This document shows, one piece after another, positions 52,539 to 61,856 of a stretch of DNA of 64,000 nt. Numbering within the stretch: position 1 is the stretch's first letter; each line of letters begins with the position of its first letter. The notes beneath the pieces are model-generated. The model ran no database searches. It had not been told where the DNA came from and worked only from the letters and a program-made list of their open reading frames with translations. The DNA comes from BACL27 sp964203235 (GTDB lineage: Bacteria > Actinomycetota > Acidimicrobiia > Acidimicrobiales > Ilumatobacteraceae). The stretch is from contig CAXNLE010000002.1 of the NCBI GenBank assembly GCA_964203235.1, forward strand, positions 682,001 to 746,000. The letters run 5' to 3'. A program made the translations under genes and the position numbers.

Positions 52539-53741
52539 CTAGCGCAATATAGTTATCCGCAATGCAAATCGGTTAACGATCGCAAAAACAATATTGACGA
52601 GTGCGCTCATCACTAGTGCGTCGCCGACACCAACAGCCGATGTTGTGGCACCCCAAACGAAAGTACCGATCGCGATACCCAACCACACCATTAACATCGC
52701 CAACGATGAGCCCCGACCACGTAACTCATTTGGCAGTTGCACCATAAATGCAGAAAAAATTGTATTCAGCATCGCCATCGTGCACGCGCCACATACGAGA
52801 AGCGCAAGAAATGCTACGAACATACTTGTAGTGCTGGCTAAAACTGCAGTACTTGCAGACCAGATGCCAGCCGAAAACATTGTGATCAACTCAATGTCGT
52901 ACTTGGCACGAATGCGTGGCAACACCCAAACGACTGTGATGGAACCAATCCCCAGCGCTCCAGATAGTAAGCCGTAACCACTAGACGCCACACCCAAACT
53001 TTGCTTGGCAACGATTGGCAAAACTGAAGTCAACACAGATGTGACGCCGAGCATGATTGCAAGTCGTAACGCCAAATTGCGCAACAACCGCGTGCCGACA
53101 ACATGCTTGATCCCATTTTTTATAACTTCGTTTATAGCCACGTGATCAATCACATTTTTATTTATTGACTTGTTGGTTTGCATTACAACCACGATGCCAA
53201 CGAATGAAATTGCGTTGAGTGCGAACACGGCTCCAGGATTAATGGCGGCAATGATTGCCCCAGCAAATGCTGGCCCAATGGATTGGGCGATGTTGCGTGA
53301 CACGGCATCAAGACCAATTGCTTGCGGAAGTCTTGACGCATCAACTAGTTCAGGGGTGATCGCCATAAATGCTGGCGCGCAAAGTGTGAGCGCTACCGAT
53401 TCAAGAAACGTGCCGAGAATCAAAAACTCCGCAGTCAGACCACCCGACCACTGCAATATTGCAAGTGCTACAGCGATCACTAGTGCCAACAGCGAAGTAA
53501 CTGAAATTAAGCGCCGACGATCGACCATGTCGGCAAATGCTCCGGCATAAAGTGCGAGCAGAAAACCTGGCACTGCCCATGCAGTTTGCACAAGACCAAC
53601 AAGTGTTGGTGAGTCTGAAAGCGTTGTCATTGTCCATGCGGCGGCTGCGATGTGCATAAATGTGCCAATGTTTGAAACAAGGCCCACGATCCACAACGCC
53701 CTAAAGACGCGAATTCTTAGCGGCGACCAAGGACCATGCAC
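52539..53741 (-). CDS. MFS transporter (DHA/EntS-like)
   Basis: A 400-residue protein with about 10-12 membrane spans. GLVQTAWAVPGFLLALYAGAFADMVDRRR carries the loop 2-3 signature of the MFS (residues around 50-75), and LRGRGSSLAMLMVWLG lies in the second half. The layout resembles exporters of the EntS or DHA3 type; the substrate cannot be told. It starts with GTG and ends 3 bp from the convergent hydrolase. Confidence 0.9.
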   Translation of the reverse strand: MHGPWSPLRIRVFRALWIVGLVSNIGTFMHIAAAAWTMTTLSDSPTLVGLVQTAWAVPGFLLALYAGAFADMVDRRRLISVTSLLALVIAVALAILQWSGGLTAEFLILGTFLESVALTLCAPAFMAITPELVDASRLPQAIGLDAVSRNIAQSIGPAFAGAIIAAINPGAVFALNAISFVGIVVVMQTNKSINKNVIDHVAINEVIKNGIKHVVGTRLLRNLALRLAIMLGVTSVLTSVLPIVAKQSLGVASSGYGLLSGALGIGSITVVWVLPRIRAKYDIELITMFSAGIWSASTAVLASTTSMFVAFLALLVCGACTMAMLNTIFSAFMVQLPNELRGRGSSLAMLMVWLGIAIGTFVWGATTSAVGVGDALVMSALVNIVFAIVNRFALRITILR

Positions 53742-53806
53742 ACGACAAGATTACAAAACTAGGTAGATCGCGCGCATTCGTGGCGATTGAGTGAATGTGA
53801 TCAAGA

Positions 53807-53812
53807 TAGAAT
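53807..53812 (+). promoter_or_regulatory. Possible -10 element (TAGAAT) for map
   Basis: TAGAAT lies 22 nt before the map ATG, with ACAGGAG as the ribosome binding site between them. A TTGAGT at 53787 is spaced only 14 bp, so the -35 assignment is doubtful. Confidence 0.3.
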
Positions 53813-53834
53813 TTTCAACAGGAGCAACCAGCCG

Positions 53835-54815
53835 ATGACGATTTTGACGCAACCCAGTGTTTTGCCAACAGCAAATGATGCTTGCTGGTGTGGCAGTGGG
53901 CGAAAATATAAACGCTGTCATAAACCACTCGAAGGTCGCGTGCAGCCTGGTGAAGTAAGCCCGCGTCGCAACGTGCCAGCCAGCATCGCCCGCCCGCCAT
54001 ATGCAGACACTGGCGAAGTCATTCGGTGGAACGAGCCGGCAATCAAATCGCCAGAGATAATTTCACGAATGCGTCATGCTGGAGCAGTTGCCGCTGAAGT
54101 TTTGCGTTTGGCTGGTGAGGCCGTAAAACCTGGCATGACCACCGACGAAATTGATATATATGTTCACGACCTTTGCATTGAGCGAAATTCGTATCCGAGC
54201 CCGCTCAATTACATGGGATATCCAAAAAGTGTTTGCACTTCTGTTAACGAAGTAATCTGCCACGGAATACCTGACTCGCGCAAACTTGAAGAAGGTGACA
54301 TCGTAAATCTTGATGTGACTTGCTTTATCGGCGGAGTACATGGCGACACGAATGCGACGTTCGCAGTCGGCAAAATTGATGCGCAAAATCGGGCGTTAAT
54401 TGATGCCACCGAAGAATGCATCTGGCGCGGAATCGAAGCAGTGAAACCCGGACGTCCTTTAAGTGATATTGGTCGAGCAATTGAAGATCAAGCGAACTTA
54501 CACAAACTTGGAGTCGTGAGAGCATTTGTTGGTCACGGCATCGGCGAACAATTCCATACTGATGTTCAAGTTCTGCACTATTACGATTCTCGTAATTCGG
54601 TTGTGATGCGCCCAGGCATGACATTCACAATTGAACCGATGATCACACTCGGAACTTGGCAACACAAAATGTGGGATGACGACTGGACGGCAGTAACAGC
54701 TGACGGCACGCGCACAGCGCAATTTGAACACATGGTCTTGGTTACCGAAACTGGTGTAGATGTTTTAACAGGTGGCCCAGGCGCCGTGTCTAGTAAATCA
54801 CCATTTACTAAATAA
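53835..54815 (+). CDS. map: Methionine aminopeptidase type I with N-terminal SEC-C zinc motif
   Basis: A 326-residue protein. Residues 15-30 hold a SEC-C zinc motif (CWCGSGRKYKRCH), then a linker, then the MetAP catalytic fold with metal ligands in VNLDVTCF, HGDTNATF, VGHGIGEQFH, FTIEPM and FEHMVLVTE. It removes the initiator Met from nascent proteins; SEC-C probably helps ribosome contact, as in the mycobacterial MapB type. ATG 53835 follows ACAGGAGC and is preferred over the longer frame from 53787. Confidence 0.95.
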   Translation: MTILTQPSVLPTANDACWCGSGRKYKRCHKPLEGRVQPGEVSPRRNVPASIARPPYADTGEVIRWNEPAIKSPEIISRMRHAGAVAAEVLRLAGEAVKPGMTTDEIDIYVHDLCIERNSYPSPLNYMGYPKSVCTSVNEVICHGIPDSRKLEEGDIVNLDVTCFIGGVHGDTNATFAVGKIDAQNRALIDATEECIWRGIEAVKPGRPLSDIGRAIEDQANLHKLGVVRAFVGHGIGEQFHTDVQVLHYYDSRNSVVMRPGMTFTIEPMITLGTWQHKMWDDDWTAVTADGTRTAQFEHMVLVTETGVDVLTGGPGAVSSKSPFTK

Positions 54816-54882
54816 CTCGCCTGATATCCATTTCGTTGATCACTAGATGTAGCGTTTAACAAGCGCAAAATCAAGGGGCAAG

Positions 54883-55671
54883 ATGACATTTGCAAAAGTC
54901 AACGGTCAAGAAATTTTTTATCAAGACTCAGGTAGCAATGGACCAGTAGTTATTTTGGCGCACGGCTTCTTGATGGATCAAACAATGTTTGACTCGCAAG
55001 TTGCGGCATTGTCGCCAGAGTTTCGTGTTATCACTTGGGATGAACGTGGTTCTGGGCAAACCAAATGGGACGGAAAAGATTTCACATATTGGGATTCAGC
55101 CGATGACTGTCTCGGATTAATGGATCATCTCGGAATTAAAAAATGTGTGATCGGCGGAATGTCGCAAGGTGGGTTTTTGTCTATGCGCGCAGCACTCAAA
55201 GCACCTGAGCGTGTGACCGCGCTGATACTTATAGATACCGCGGCTGATAACGACAACGAAGAAACTTTGGCTGGGTATCGGATGATGGTTGATACTTGGG
55301 TGCAACACGGCCCAGTCCCAGATTTAACTGGGATAATTGCAAACATAATTATTGCCGAGCCGACAGAAAATGCAAAGGCGATAGCCAAGTGGCAGAGTTT
55401 CACGATCGACGCAGTGAAAGCGACGGCGAGGTGTCTACTTGAGCGTGATGACATCACTAAACGACTTAGCGAGATTAAATGTCCAGCGATTATCTTGCAT
55501 GGCACTGCAGATACTGCGATTTCAATGGAGCGAGCCGAGAACTTGCGTAAAGGGCTCGTCGGCGCAGGCAAGATCATCACAATTGAAGGCGCTGCGCATG
55601 CATCAAATCTGACTCACGCACAGTTAGTTAATCCCCCATTGCTTGAATTTTTGCGAAGCGTAACGAAATAA
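54883..55671 (+). CDS. Alpha/beta hydrolase (RsbQ/lactonase-like)
   Basis: A 262-residue alpha/beta hydrolase with VILAHGFLMDQTMF, WDERGSGQTKW, nucleophile elbow IGGMSQGGFLSM, acid in HGTADTAI and the general base in EGAAHASNL. All three catalytic residues are present. Starts at ATG after AAGGGGC. It may act on esters or lactones; the substrate is unknown. It is followed 9 bp later by coaA. Confidence 0.9.
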   Translation: MTFAKVNGQEIFYQDSGSNGPVVILAHGFLMDQTMFDSQVAALSPEFRVITWDERGSGQTKWDGKDFTYWDSADDCLGLMDHLGIKKCVIGGMSQGGFLSMRAALKAPERVTALILIDTAADNDNEETLAGYRMMVDTWVQHGPVPDLTGIIANIIIAEPTENAKAIAKWQSFTIDAVKATARCLLERDDITKRLSEIKCPAIILHGTADTAISMERAENLRKGLVGAGKIITIEGAAHASNLTHAQLVNPPLLEFLRSVTK

Positions 55672-55680
55672 ATTGAATCT

Positions 55681-56613
55681 GTGATCGCAGGTAATGACGT
55701 AGACAGATATTTGCGGTTTGACCGCGAACAATGGTCGATGTTGCGCGCGCAAACACCGCTCACACTAAGCGAAAAAGAACTAGAAGCGTTACGAGGTATC
55801 AACGATCGCATTGATCTAGACGAGGTTGCGACTATTTATTTACCCCTCACACGTTTGTTAAACCTCTATGTTGCCGCGACGCAAAACTTGCACCGCGTTT
55901 CAGCAACGTTTCTTGGCACGATGGCACCAAAAATGCCATACGTAATCGGTATTGCAGGCAGTGTGGCGGTTGGCAAGAGCACTTCGGCTCGAATTCTGCA
56001 GTCATTGTTGATGCGTTGGCCCGAACACCCTCGAGTTGAACTAATCACCACAGACGGATTTTTATATCCGAATGCGGTGCTTGAAGAACGTGGGCTGATG
56101 AATCGCAAAGGGTTTCCTGAGAGTTACGACACAAAACGATTGTTGCAATTTGTTCGCGATGTCAAAGCTGGGACAGCAGAAGTTTCTGCCCCTGTGTATA
56201 ACCATGTCGTCTATGACGTGATGACCAATCACGAAGAGGTCGTACATCAACCCGATATTTTAATTGTTGAAGGATTAAATGTCTTGCAAGTTGGTTCTGG
56301 TAATACCGAATTCGTTTCAGATTATTTTGACTTTTCGATTTATATAGATGCGCTTGAAACAGACATTGAGCGCTGGTTTATTGAACGCTTTCAAACCCTA
56401 AGAAAGACAGTTTTTCAAGACCCAAATAGTTTCTTCAAACACTTTGCTGACTTGACGCAAGACCAAGCCGTTGCGCTTGCCCACGAAATTTGGACTGGGA
56501 TTAACGGCAAAAACTTGAAAGAGAATATTCAACCAACTCGAGCCCGTGCTTCACTGGTAATTCAAAAAGGCGCAGATCACAAAGTTAGTTCAGTTCACTT
56601 GCGCAAACTCTAG
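55681..56613 (+). CDS. coaA: Pantothenate kinase type I
   Basis: A 310-residue kinase of the CoaA type: YVIGIAGSVAVGKSTSARIL (P-loop), ELITTDGFLYPNAVLEERG, KGFPESYD and LIVEGLNVLQ. It phosphorylates pantothenate, the first step to coenzyme A. It starts with GTG and has near-normal length (about 312). The upstream hydrolase gene is 9 bp away, perhaps in the same transcript. Confidence 0.95.
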   Translation: MIAGNDVDRYLRFDREQWSMLRAQTPLTLSEKELEALRGINDRIDLDEVATIYLPLTRLLNLYVAATQNLHRVSATFLGTMAPKMPYVIGIAGSVAVGKSTSARILQSLLMRWPEHPRVELITTDGFLYPNAVLEERGLMNRKGFPESYDTKRLLQFVRDVKAGTAEVSAPVYNHVVYDVMTNHEEVVHQPDILIVEGLNVLQVGSGNTEFVSDYFDFSIYIDALETDIERWFIERFQTLRKTVFQDPNSFFKHFADLTQDQAVALAHEIWTGINGKNLKENIQPTRARASLVIQKGADHKVSSVHLRKL

Positions 56614-56645
56614 GGCGGGTCGCCAAGTTAGGCTTAAACCCGTCC
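56613..56645 (+). terminator. Hairpin after coaA, possible terminator
   Basis: GGGCGGGT and ACCCGTCC can pair (one G-U) around a 17-nt loop right at the end of coaA. No T-run follows, so intrinsic termination is uncertain; a Rho-type or attenuating hairpin is possible. Confidence 0.4.
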
Positions 56646-56690
56646 GAGAAAAGAATAACGAAAAATTATTAGGAACGATAAGGCATAATT

Positions 56691-57368
56691 TTGGATTCTA
56701 AAAAAACTGACTCACATTACTACGAAGAACTTTTTGAGAAGACTGCAGCCCAAGCCGCCGAAACTTTAGGTGCGCATTACAACTACTCATGGAAAACCGA
56801 CCCTCGTCGGATGCTGTTTGCATTTTCGCGATACAAATTTGTTGGCAAAATGTTTGAAGGATTTGATCGTGTCTTAGAAGTCGGTTGTGGTGATGCTTCG
56901 GCCACAAGGCTCGTTCAGCAAACTGTAAATAAAGTTGTCGTGACAGACTTTGACCAAGTATTTATTAGCGATATTGAAAGTCGCCAACAACCTGAATGGC
57001 GCCTAGACGCGAGGGTTCACGACATGATCGCAGGACCACTTCAAGAGAATTTTGACGGCATCTTTAGTCTTGATGTTTTGGAACATATCGAGAAAACCAA
57101 CGAAGACACATTTTTAAAAAATATTTGCATCTCGTTAGACGAGCACGGCACGTTCATCGTTGGCATGCCATCTCTGGAATCACAGACGTATGCCTCGGAG
57201 GCCAGCAAATTCGGCCATGTCAACTGCAAATCGGGGCCAGAATTACGAGATCTCTTAAAGAAATACTTTCACAGCGTTTTCATGTTTTCGATGAACGATG
57301 AAGTAGTTCACACCGGCTTCTTCCCAATGGCGCACTATTTGATAGCGGTTTGCTGCGACAAAAAATAG
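56691..57368 (+). CDS. Class I SAM methyltransferase, copy 1
   Basis: A 225-residue protein with FDRVLEVGCGDASATRLVQ (SAM-binding motif I) and GIFSLDVLEHIEKTNED, the DVLEH motif of methionine-binding class I methyltransferases. It resembles small methyltransferases of surface-glycan or lipid modification; the substrate is unknown. It starts with TTG (56691). A paralogue follows after 35 bp, with near-identical 3' halves. It is followed by the thiamine-binding/HTH pair on the other strand. Confidence 0.85.
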   Translation: MDSKKTDSHYYEELFEKTAAQAAETLGAHYNYSWKTDPRRMLFAFSRYKFVGKMFEGFDRVLEVGCGDASATRLVQQTVNKVVVTDFDQVFISDIESRQQPEWRLDARVHDMIAGPLQENFDGIFSLDVLEHIEKTNEDTFLKNICISLDEHGTFIVGMPSLESQTYASEASKFGHVNCKSGPELRDLLKKYFHSVFMFSMNDEVVHTGFFPMAHYLIAVCCDKK

Positions 57369-57403
57369 CTAGGTTACAAACGCATTGCTAGTATTAATTT
57401 TGT

Positions 57404-58099
57404 GTGGGGCGCAAATTGACAATTAAAAAAACAAAAACTAACGAGAGCCAATATGGAAATTTGATTGAGTTATACAAGAATCAAAGCGTCGAAAAATTCG
57501 GATTAATGGCCAACTATAGTTGGAAAGATGATCCACGTCATATACTTTTTACTTTCGCACGATATAAGTTTGTTTCGAAAATGTTTGACGGGTTTGATCG
57601 TGTTTTAGAAGTCGGTTGTGGTGATGCTTCGGCAACAAGGCTCGTCCAACAAACCGTCACCACGGTTGTTGTTTCTGATTTTGATTCTATATTTATTGAT
57701 GACATTGAAGAACGTCAACAGCCGAATTGGCAGCTAGACACAAGAGTTCATGACATGCTGGCAGGGCCGATGAATGAATCATTTAAGGGGATTTACAGTC
57801 TTGATGTTTTAGAACATATCGAAAAAACAAACGAGGACACATTTTTGAAAAACATTTGCATCTCGCTAGACGAGCACGGCACGTTCATCATTGGGATGCC
57901 ATCTATTGAGTCACAGAAATACGCATCCAAAGAAAGCAAAATCGGCCATGTCAACTGCAAATCTGGGTCAGAATTACGAGATCTCCTAAAGAAATACTTT
58001 CACAGCGTTTTCATGTTTTCAATGAACGACGAAGTAGTTCACACCGGCTTCTTCCCAATGGCGCACTATTTGATAGCGGTTTGCTGCGACAAAAAATAG
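57404..58099 (+). CDS. Class I SAM methyltransferase, copy 2
   Basis: A 231-residue paralogue of the preceding protein, with the same FDRVLEVGCGDASATRLVQ and LDVLEHIEKTNED motifs. The first 60 residues and scattered middle positions differ, while the last 60 are almost identical at DNA level. The start is GTG 57404; a TTG at 57416 is possible. Probably a recent tandem duplication with partial sequence homogenisation. The gene ends next to the convergent HTH gene with no gap. Confidence 0.85.
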   Translation: MGRKLTIKKTKTNESQYGNLIELYKNQSVEKFGLMANYSWKDDPRHILFTFARYKFVSKMFDGFDRVLEVGCGDASATRLVQQTVTTVVVSDFDSIFIDDIEERQQPNWQLDTRVHDMLAGPMNESFKGIYSLDVLEHIEKTNEDTFLKNICISLDEHGTFIIGMPSIESQKYASKESKIGHVNCKSGSELRDLLKKYFHSVFMFSMNDEVVHTGFFPMAHYLIAVCCDKK

Positions 58100-58465
58100 C
58101 TAGCGGTGAAGTGAGTTGAGATAGTTGTAAACGGTGATTCGAGAGACACCCATCGCATCGGCAACATCTTCGACCGCACGGCGCAACGTAAACGCCCCTC
58201 GCTCGTCAAGTAAGCGAATCGCCCGCTGCTTAGCAGTACGCGACAAATCAGAAAGTTTCGCACCAAGTTCGCGTTCAACCGACTCGATCATCCGATCTAA
58301 CGCACCGTGCAGCGCAGGCAGCCGCACTGCCGCAACAATGACCCCATCAACTTCTAGCGTGACATCACCGTTCTTGATGTGATCGACATCAATTAATAAT
58401 CCGCCAATCGCAGTGATCAACGGTTCAATCGTTTTGAGTAGCGGATCTTGGCGCGTGACTTTCAT
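58100..58465 (-). CDS. YheO/DauR-type HTH transcriptional regulator, short form
   Basis: A 121-residue protein whose C-terminus (about 78-119) is a helix-turn-helix of the HTH_22 type seen in YheO/DauR: FTLRRAVEDVADAMGVSRIT then VYNYLN. The N-terminal part (GGLLIDVDHIKNGDVTLEVDG) is short and lacks the PAS sensor of those proteins. It is coupled by ATGA to a thiamine-binding-family gene, so it may control that operon. Targets are unknown. Confidence 0.8.
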   Translation of the reverse strand: MKVTRQDPLLKTIEPLITAIGGLLIDVDHIKNGDVTLEVDGVIVAAVRLPALHGALDRMIESVERELGAKLSDLSRTAKQRAIRLLDERGAFTLRRAVEDVADAMGVSRITVYNYLNSLHR

Positions 58466-58698
58466 GAGTTGACACGCGAAACAGCAATATTCACAAATGT
58501 CGCGCCGTTTTCATAGGCAGCACGCAATAAATCGCCAACAACAGTTGGCATATTTTTGTCGTCAACGCTAAATAGCGAACCGAACGGACCGAAATCCACA
58601 GCAATGCCATGCGCTTCAACGGCAGCAACTGCAGCAGTAACGTGCGCACCGGGGTCTCCCTCAACAAATGGCTCAATCGTAAATTCGACAGTCAACAT
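58462..58698 (-). CDS. Thiamine-binding/MTH1187-YkoF-type small protein
   Basis: A 78-residue protein matching the MTH1187/YqgV family: TVEFTIEPFVEGDPGAHV near the N-terminus and VVGDLLRAAYENGATFVNIAVSRV at the end form the ferredoxin-like fold. Some members bind thiamine-like molecules. ATG 58698 (MLTVEFTIEPF) is taken because the earlier ATG at 58731 would translate a 13-bp repeat. It overlaps the HTH gene by ATGA. Confidence 0.82.
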   Translation of the reverse strand: MLTVEFTIEPFVEGDPGAHVTAAVAAVEAHGIAVDFGPFGSLFSVDDKNMPTVVGDLLRAAYENGATFVNIAVSRVNS

Positions 58699-58706
58699 GG
58701 GAGGTT

Positions 58707-58732
58707 CAATATATACCCGCAATATATACACG
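58707..58732. repeat. Two tandem 13-bp repeats upstream of the thiamine-binding-type gene
   Basis: CAATATATACCCG is followed directly by CAATATATACACG (one mismatch), 9-34 nt before the chosen start of the thiamine-binding-type gene on the minus strand. On that strand TATATTG within the repeat could serve as a -10. The spacing suggests an operator bound by the adjacent HTH protein. Confidence 0.6.
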
Positions 58733-58823
58733 CAAGATTTAACGGCACGCTAAAACCTCAAGCTAAAACATCAAGCTAGACCCGCGATTATCAACACATT
58801 GTGAGCGATATGTACGATTGACT

Positions 58824-60098
58824 ATGGCAAAAACAACTGCAAATACTCCAGCAACGGCCGCACAAGAACGCCACGGAGCAGCCTCTGGTCTTAAAGATCA
58901 AGTCGGTGGATTAATGGATGCAACGATTGCATTGCGTCGCGAACTACACAAGTGGCCAGAAATCGGCAACACTTTGCCGAAGACACGTGAACAAGTACTG
59001 AGCGCACTTGAAGGTCTTCCTCTTGACATCACATTGCATCAAACAACAAGTGGTATCGCCGCAATGTTGACTGGTGATAAACCAGGTCCAACTGTGATGC
59101 TGCGTGGCGATATGGATGCATTACCAATGCCCGAAGATACTGATCTCGATTTCGCATCAAAGACAAAAAACTGTATGCATGCTTGTGGTCATGACACGCA
59201 TACGTCAATGTTGGTCAGCACTGCAAAGTTACTCAGTGAGCGTCGCAGCGAAATACCCGGTCGAGTGTTGTTTATGTTTCAACCTGGCGAAGAAGGCCAT
59301 CACGGCGCCAAATTTATGCTTGATGAGGGTCTATTGAATGTTTCTAAATTAAAAGATGGCACCGAATCACCGATCAAGGCGGCCTACGCGTTGCATATCA
59401 CTACTTCGATACCCGCTGGAATGGTCGGTACACGAGGGGGGCCAGTGATGGCGTCAAGTGATGTTCTCTCAATAACAATCAACGGCAAGGGCGGTCACGC
59501 TTCTGAGCCGTTTAGAACTCTTGATCCGATACCAGTGGCATGCGAAATTGTGCAAGCCCTACAAATGATGATCACCCGGAAGATAGAAACTTTTGATCCA
59601 GCCGTTGTGACGATTACAAAGTTGATTGCCGGCACAACGACCAACGTAATCCCAGAGACTGCTCAAATTGAAGGGACAATTCGCGCGGTGAGCGAGAAGG
59701 CTCGCAAAAAAGTTCACGATTCAATTCGTCGTGTCGCTGAAGGCATCGCTGGCGCATATGAGATGCAAGCCAACGTTGAAATAAAAGTTGGATATCCAGT
59801 GACAGTCAATGACAAACAAAGCGTCGATTTCGCTCTTGACATTGCTGAGTCACTACTCGGTGAAGGTAAAGCAGTGAATTTACCTTCACCAAGTATGGGT
59901 GCCGAAGACTTCAGTTACGTTTTGAATAAAATCCCTGGTGCGATGGTGTTTCTCGGTGGCACTCCACAAGGCGTCAACCCAGCAACAGCAGCGCCTAATC
60001 ATTCAAATCGTGTGATGTTTGACGAATCCGCAATGGCACACGGCATCGCACTTTATTCGTCGCTCGCATTACGCACACTCGGCGTCACGCTGAACTAA
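58824..60098 (+). CDS. M20 family amidohydrolase
   Basis: A 424-residue metal-dependent amidohydrolase of the M20D group: VMLRGDMDALPM, HACGHDTHTSMLV (metal and catalytic ligands), FMFQPGEEGHHGAKFML and the GKGGHASEP dimerisation-domain motif. SPSMGAEDFSYVL supplies a C-terminal ligand. It should hydrolyse N-acyl amino acids, peptides or similar amides in the cytosol. ATG 58824 is chosen over a TTG two codons upstream. A CoA-transferase gene follows after 4 bp. Confidence 0.92.
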   Translation: MAKTTANTPATAAQERHGAASGLKDQVGGLMDATIALRRELHKWPEIGNTLPKTREQVLSALEGLPLDITLHQTTSGIAAMLTGDKPGPTVMLRGDMDALPMPEDTDLDFASKTKNCMHACGHDTHTSMLVSTAKLLSERRSEIPGRVLFMFQPGEEGHHGAKFMLDEGLLNVSKLKDGTESPIKAAYALHITTSIPAGMVGTRGGPVMASSDVLSITINGKGGHASEPFRTLDPIPVACEIVQALQMMITRKIETFDPAVVTITKLIAGTTTNVIPETAQIEGTIRAVSEKARKKVHDSIRRVAEGIAGAYEMQANVEIKVGYPVTVNDKQSVDFALDIAESLLGEGKAVNLPSPSMGAEDFSYVLNKIPGAMVFLGGTPQGVNPATAAPNHSNRVMFDESAMAHGIALYSSLALRTLGVTLN

Positions 60099-60102
60099 CA
60101 AA

Positions 60103-61320
60103 ATGCGTCCGCTTGAAGGTGTTCGAGTTCTTGACTTTACTCGAGTCTTATCTGGGCCACATGCGACACGAATGCTGTGCGATCTTGGTGCTGATGTAAT
60201 CAAAGTTGAACAGCCAAGTGGAGACTTGACACGGTTTTCAAGTCCGCGCGTTAACTCGAACGCCACGTATTTCATTCAACAAAATGTTGGCAAACGTAAT
60301 ATATCGCTCGATCTAACCAAACAAGAAGCAGTTGATTTGATCACACAACTAGTTGACAAGTGCGATGTCGTAATTGAAAACTTTCGACCTGGTGTGATGA
60401 AACGAATGAAACTTGACGAAGCCACACTTCGTGCGAAAAATACTAAATTGATTTACGCTTCAATAACTGGCTACGGTAACACTGGCCCGTGGGTTGATCG
60501 TCGCGCATACGCCCCAGTTGTAAATGCAGAAATGGGATTAACAAAGCGTCAAGGTGATGCTCGTGGCGGAGAATACGCCAATGATCCATTTAGTCATGGC
60601 GATGTGTACACAGCAGTTGAATGTGCAGCCGCGATTTTGGCTGCGCTTTATCAACGCGAACGCACTGGTGAAGGTCAATACATAGATTTGTCGATGGCAC
60701 AAACGTTGCTTTATGTCAATGAACACGCACACGACGCACTTTGGGATCAACCTGTTTCGTCGGACTCTATTCGCTCGTTTCGGCCAGAAGATTATCCAGT
60801 TTTGACAACTAAAGATGGTGTCACATCAGTTGTTAGTGGTCACCCAGCCGAGCGTGGAACATTTGACTTTTTTGTGGCCGCAATGCAAACACCGCACCTT
60901 CTAGACGATCAAAGATTCAAGAGTGTTGAAACACGGTTGGCTAACCTGCCTGCGCTGATGCAACTGATTGAAGAATGGGCGTTAACTATTGACACAGTTG
61001 ACGAACTTGAGGGGCAACTTGCGAAACATAAGTTGGCGATGGGTCGACTTCGCAGTGTCAGTGAAGTTGCACAAACTGATTGGGCCAAACAGCGAAACGC
61101 CTTTGTCGAAATCAGTGACCGTGGTACTGGCAAAGTGAAATTGCCAAACTCCCCGTGGATTTTTTCTGGTTCTGACACATCAACTCGTGGCGAAATTAAA
61201 TATCGCGGCGAAGACAATCAAATAGTTTTTAGCGAACTACTTGGGCTATCAAAACAACAAATTGAAGACTTATACAAACGCGAAATTTTGTCGCAACGCG
61301 GACCAACTAAAAAGCCTTAA
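60103..61320 (+). CDS. CaiB/BaiF family (class III) CoA-transferase
   Basis: A 405-residue protein of the family III CoA-transferases: LEGVRVLDFTRVLSGPHATR, LGADVIKVEQPSGDLTR, NVGKRNISLDLTKQEAVDL, NFRPGVMKRMKLD and GEGQYIDLSMAQTLL. The catalytic Asp should lie near residue 167 (FSHGDVYTAVE). It moves CoA between carboxylic acids; the substrate is unknown. It shares the transcript with the M20 amidohydrolase and ends overlapping the convergent dut by 4 bp. Confidence 0.92.
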   Translation: MRPLEGVRVLDFTRVLSGPHATRMLCDLGADVIKVEQPSGDLTRFSSPRVNSNATYFIQQNVGKRNISLDLTKQEAVDLITQLVDKCDVVIENFRPGVMKRMKLDEATLRAKNTKLIYASITGYGNTGPWVDRRAYAPVVNAEMGLTKRQGDARGGEYANDPFSHGDVYTAVECAAAILAALYQRERTGEGQYIDLSMAQTLLYVNEHAHDALWDQPVSSDSIRSFRPEDYPVLTTKDGVTSVVSGHPAERGTFDFFVAAMQTPHLLDDQRFKSVETRLANLPALMQLIEEWALTIDTVDELEGQLAKHKLAMGRLRSVSEVAQTDWAKQRNAFVEISDRGTGKVKLPNSPWIFSGSDTSTRGEIKYRGEDNQIVFSELLGLSKQQIEDLYKREILSQRGPTKKP

Positions 61321-61775
61321 CGACCCGAGTGACCGAAACCACCACCGCGGTCTTCACCTTCAAGTTGTTCTACAACTTGCCAGGTTGTAGTTACGACTTC
61401 TTGAATAACTAATTGTGCGATGCGGTCACCACGAGTTACTTGATAATCCAAATTTTCGTCAGTATTAATCATGATTACTTGCAATTCACCTCGGTAACCA
61501 CTGTCGATAATCCCGGGAGTATTAACAAGTGTGACCCCGTGCTTTAGTGCGAGTCCACTGCGCGGTACAACTTGTCCGAAAAAACCAATTGGTATTGCAA
61601 CTGCAACTCCAGTCGGTACGAGCCCTCTTCCTCCTCGGGCCGACAAAGTAATGTCAACCCGTGCATGCAAATCAATACCTGCATCGCCAACATGGGCGGT
61701 TGTGGGCAATGGAAGATCTAAATCAAGTCGCTGGATTGGCACAGAAACTTTTTTATCTAGGTCTCTATTTGCCAT
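61317..61775 (-). CDS. dut: dUTP diphosphatase
   Basis: A 152-residue trimeric dUTPase with all five motifs: VGDAGIDLHAR, PRSGLALKHG, NTPGIIDSGYRGELQVI, RGDRIAQLVI and RGGGFGHSGR at the C-terminus. It hydrolyses dUTP to dUMP, keeping uracil out of DNA. The start is ATG; the frame is intact and of usual length. Confidence 0.96.
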   Translation of the reverse strand: MANRDLDKKVSVPIQRLDLDLPLPTTAHVGDAGIDLHARVDITLSARGGRGLVPTGVAVAIPIGFFGQVVPRSGLALKHGVTLVNTPGIIDSGYRGELQVIMINTDENLDYQVTRGDRIAQLVIQEVVTTTWQVVEQLEGEDRGGGFGHSGR

Positions 61776-61856
61776 ACTAAATATTAGTGCCAGTCAATAC
61801 AGCCAGTTAATGGCGCCAGATTAAAAAGAGTGCAATGACACTGAGAAACTAATAGA

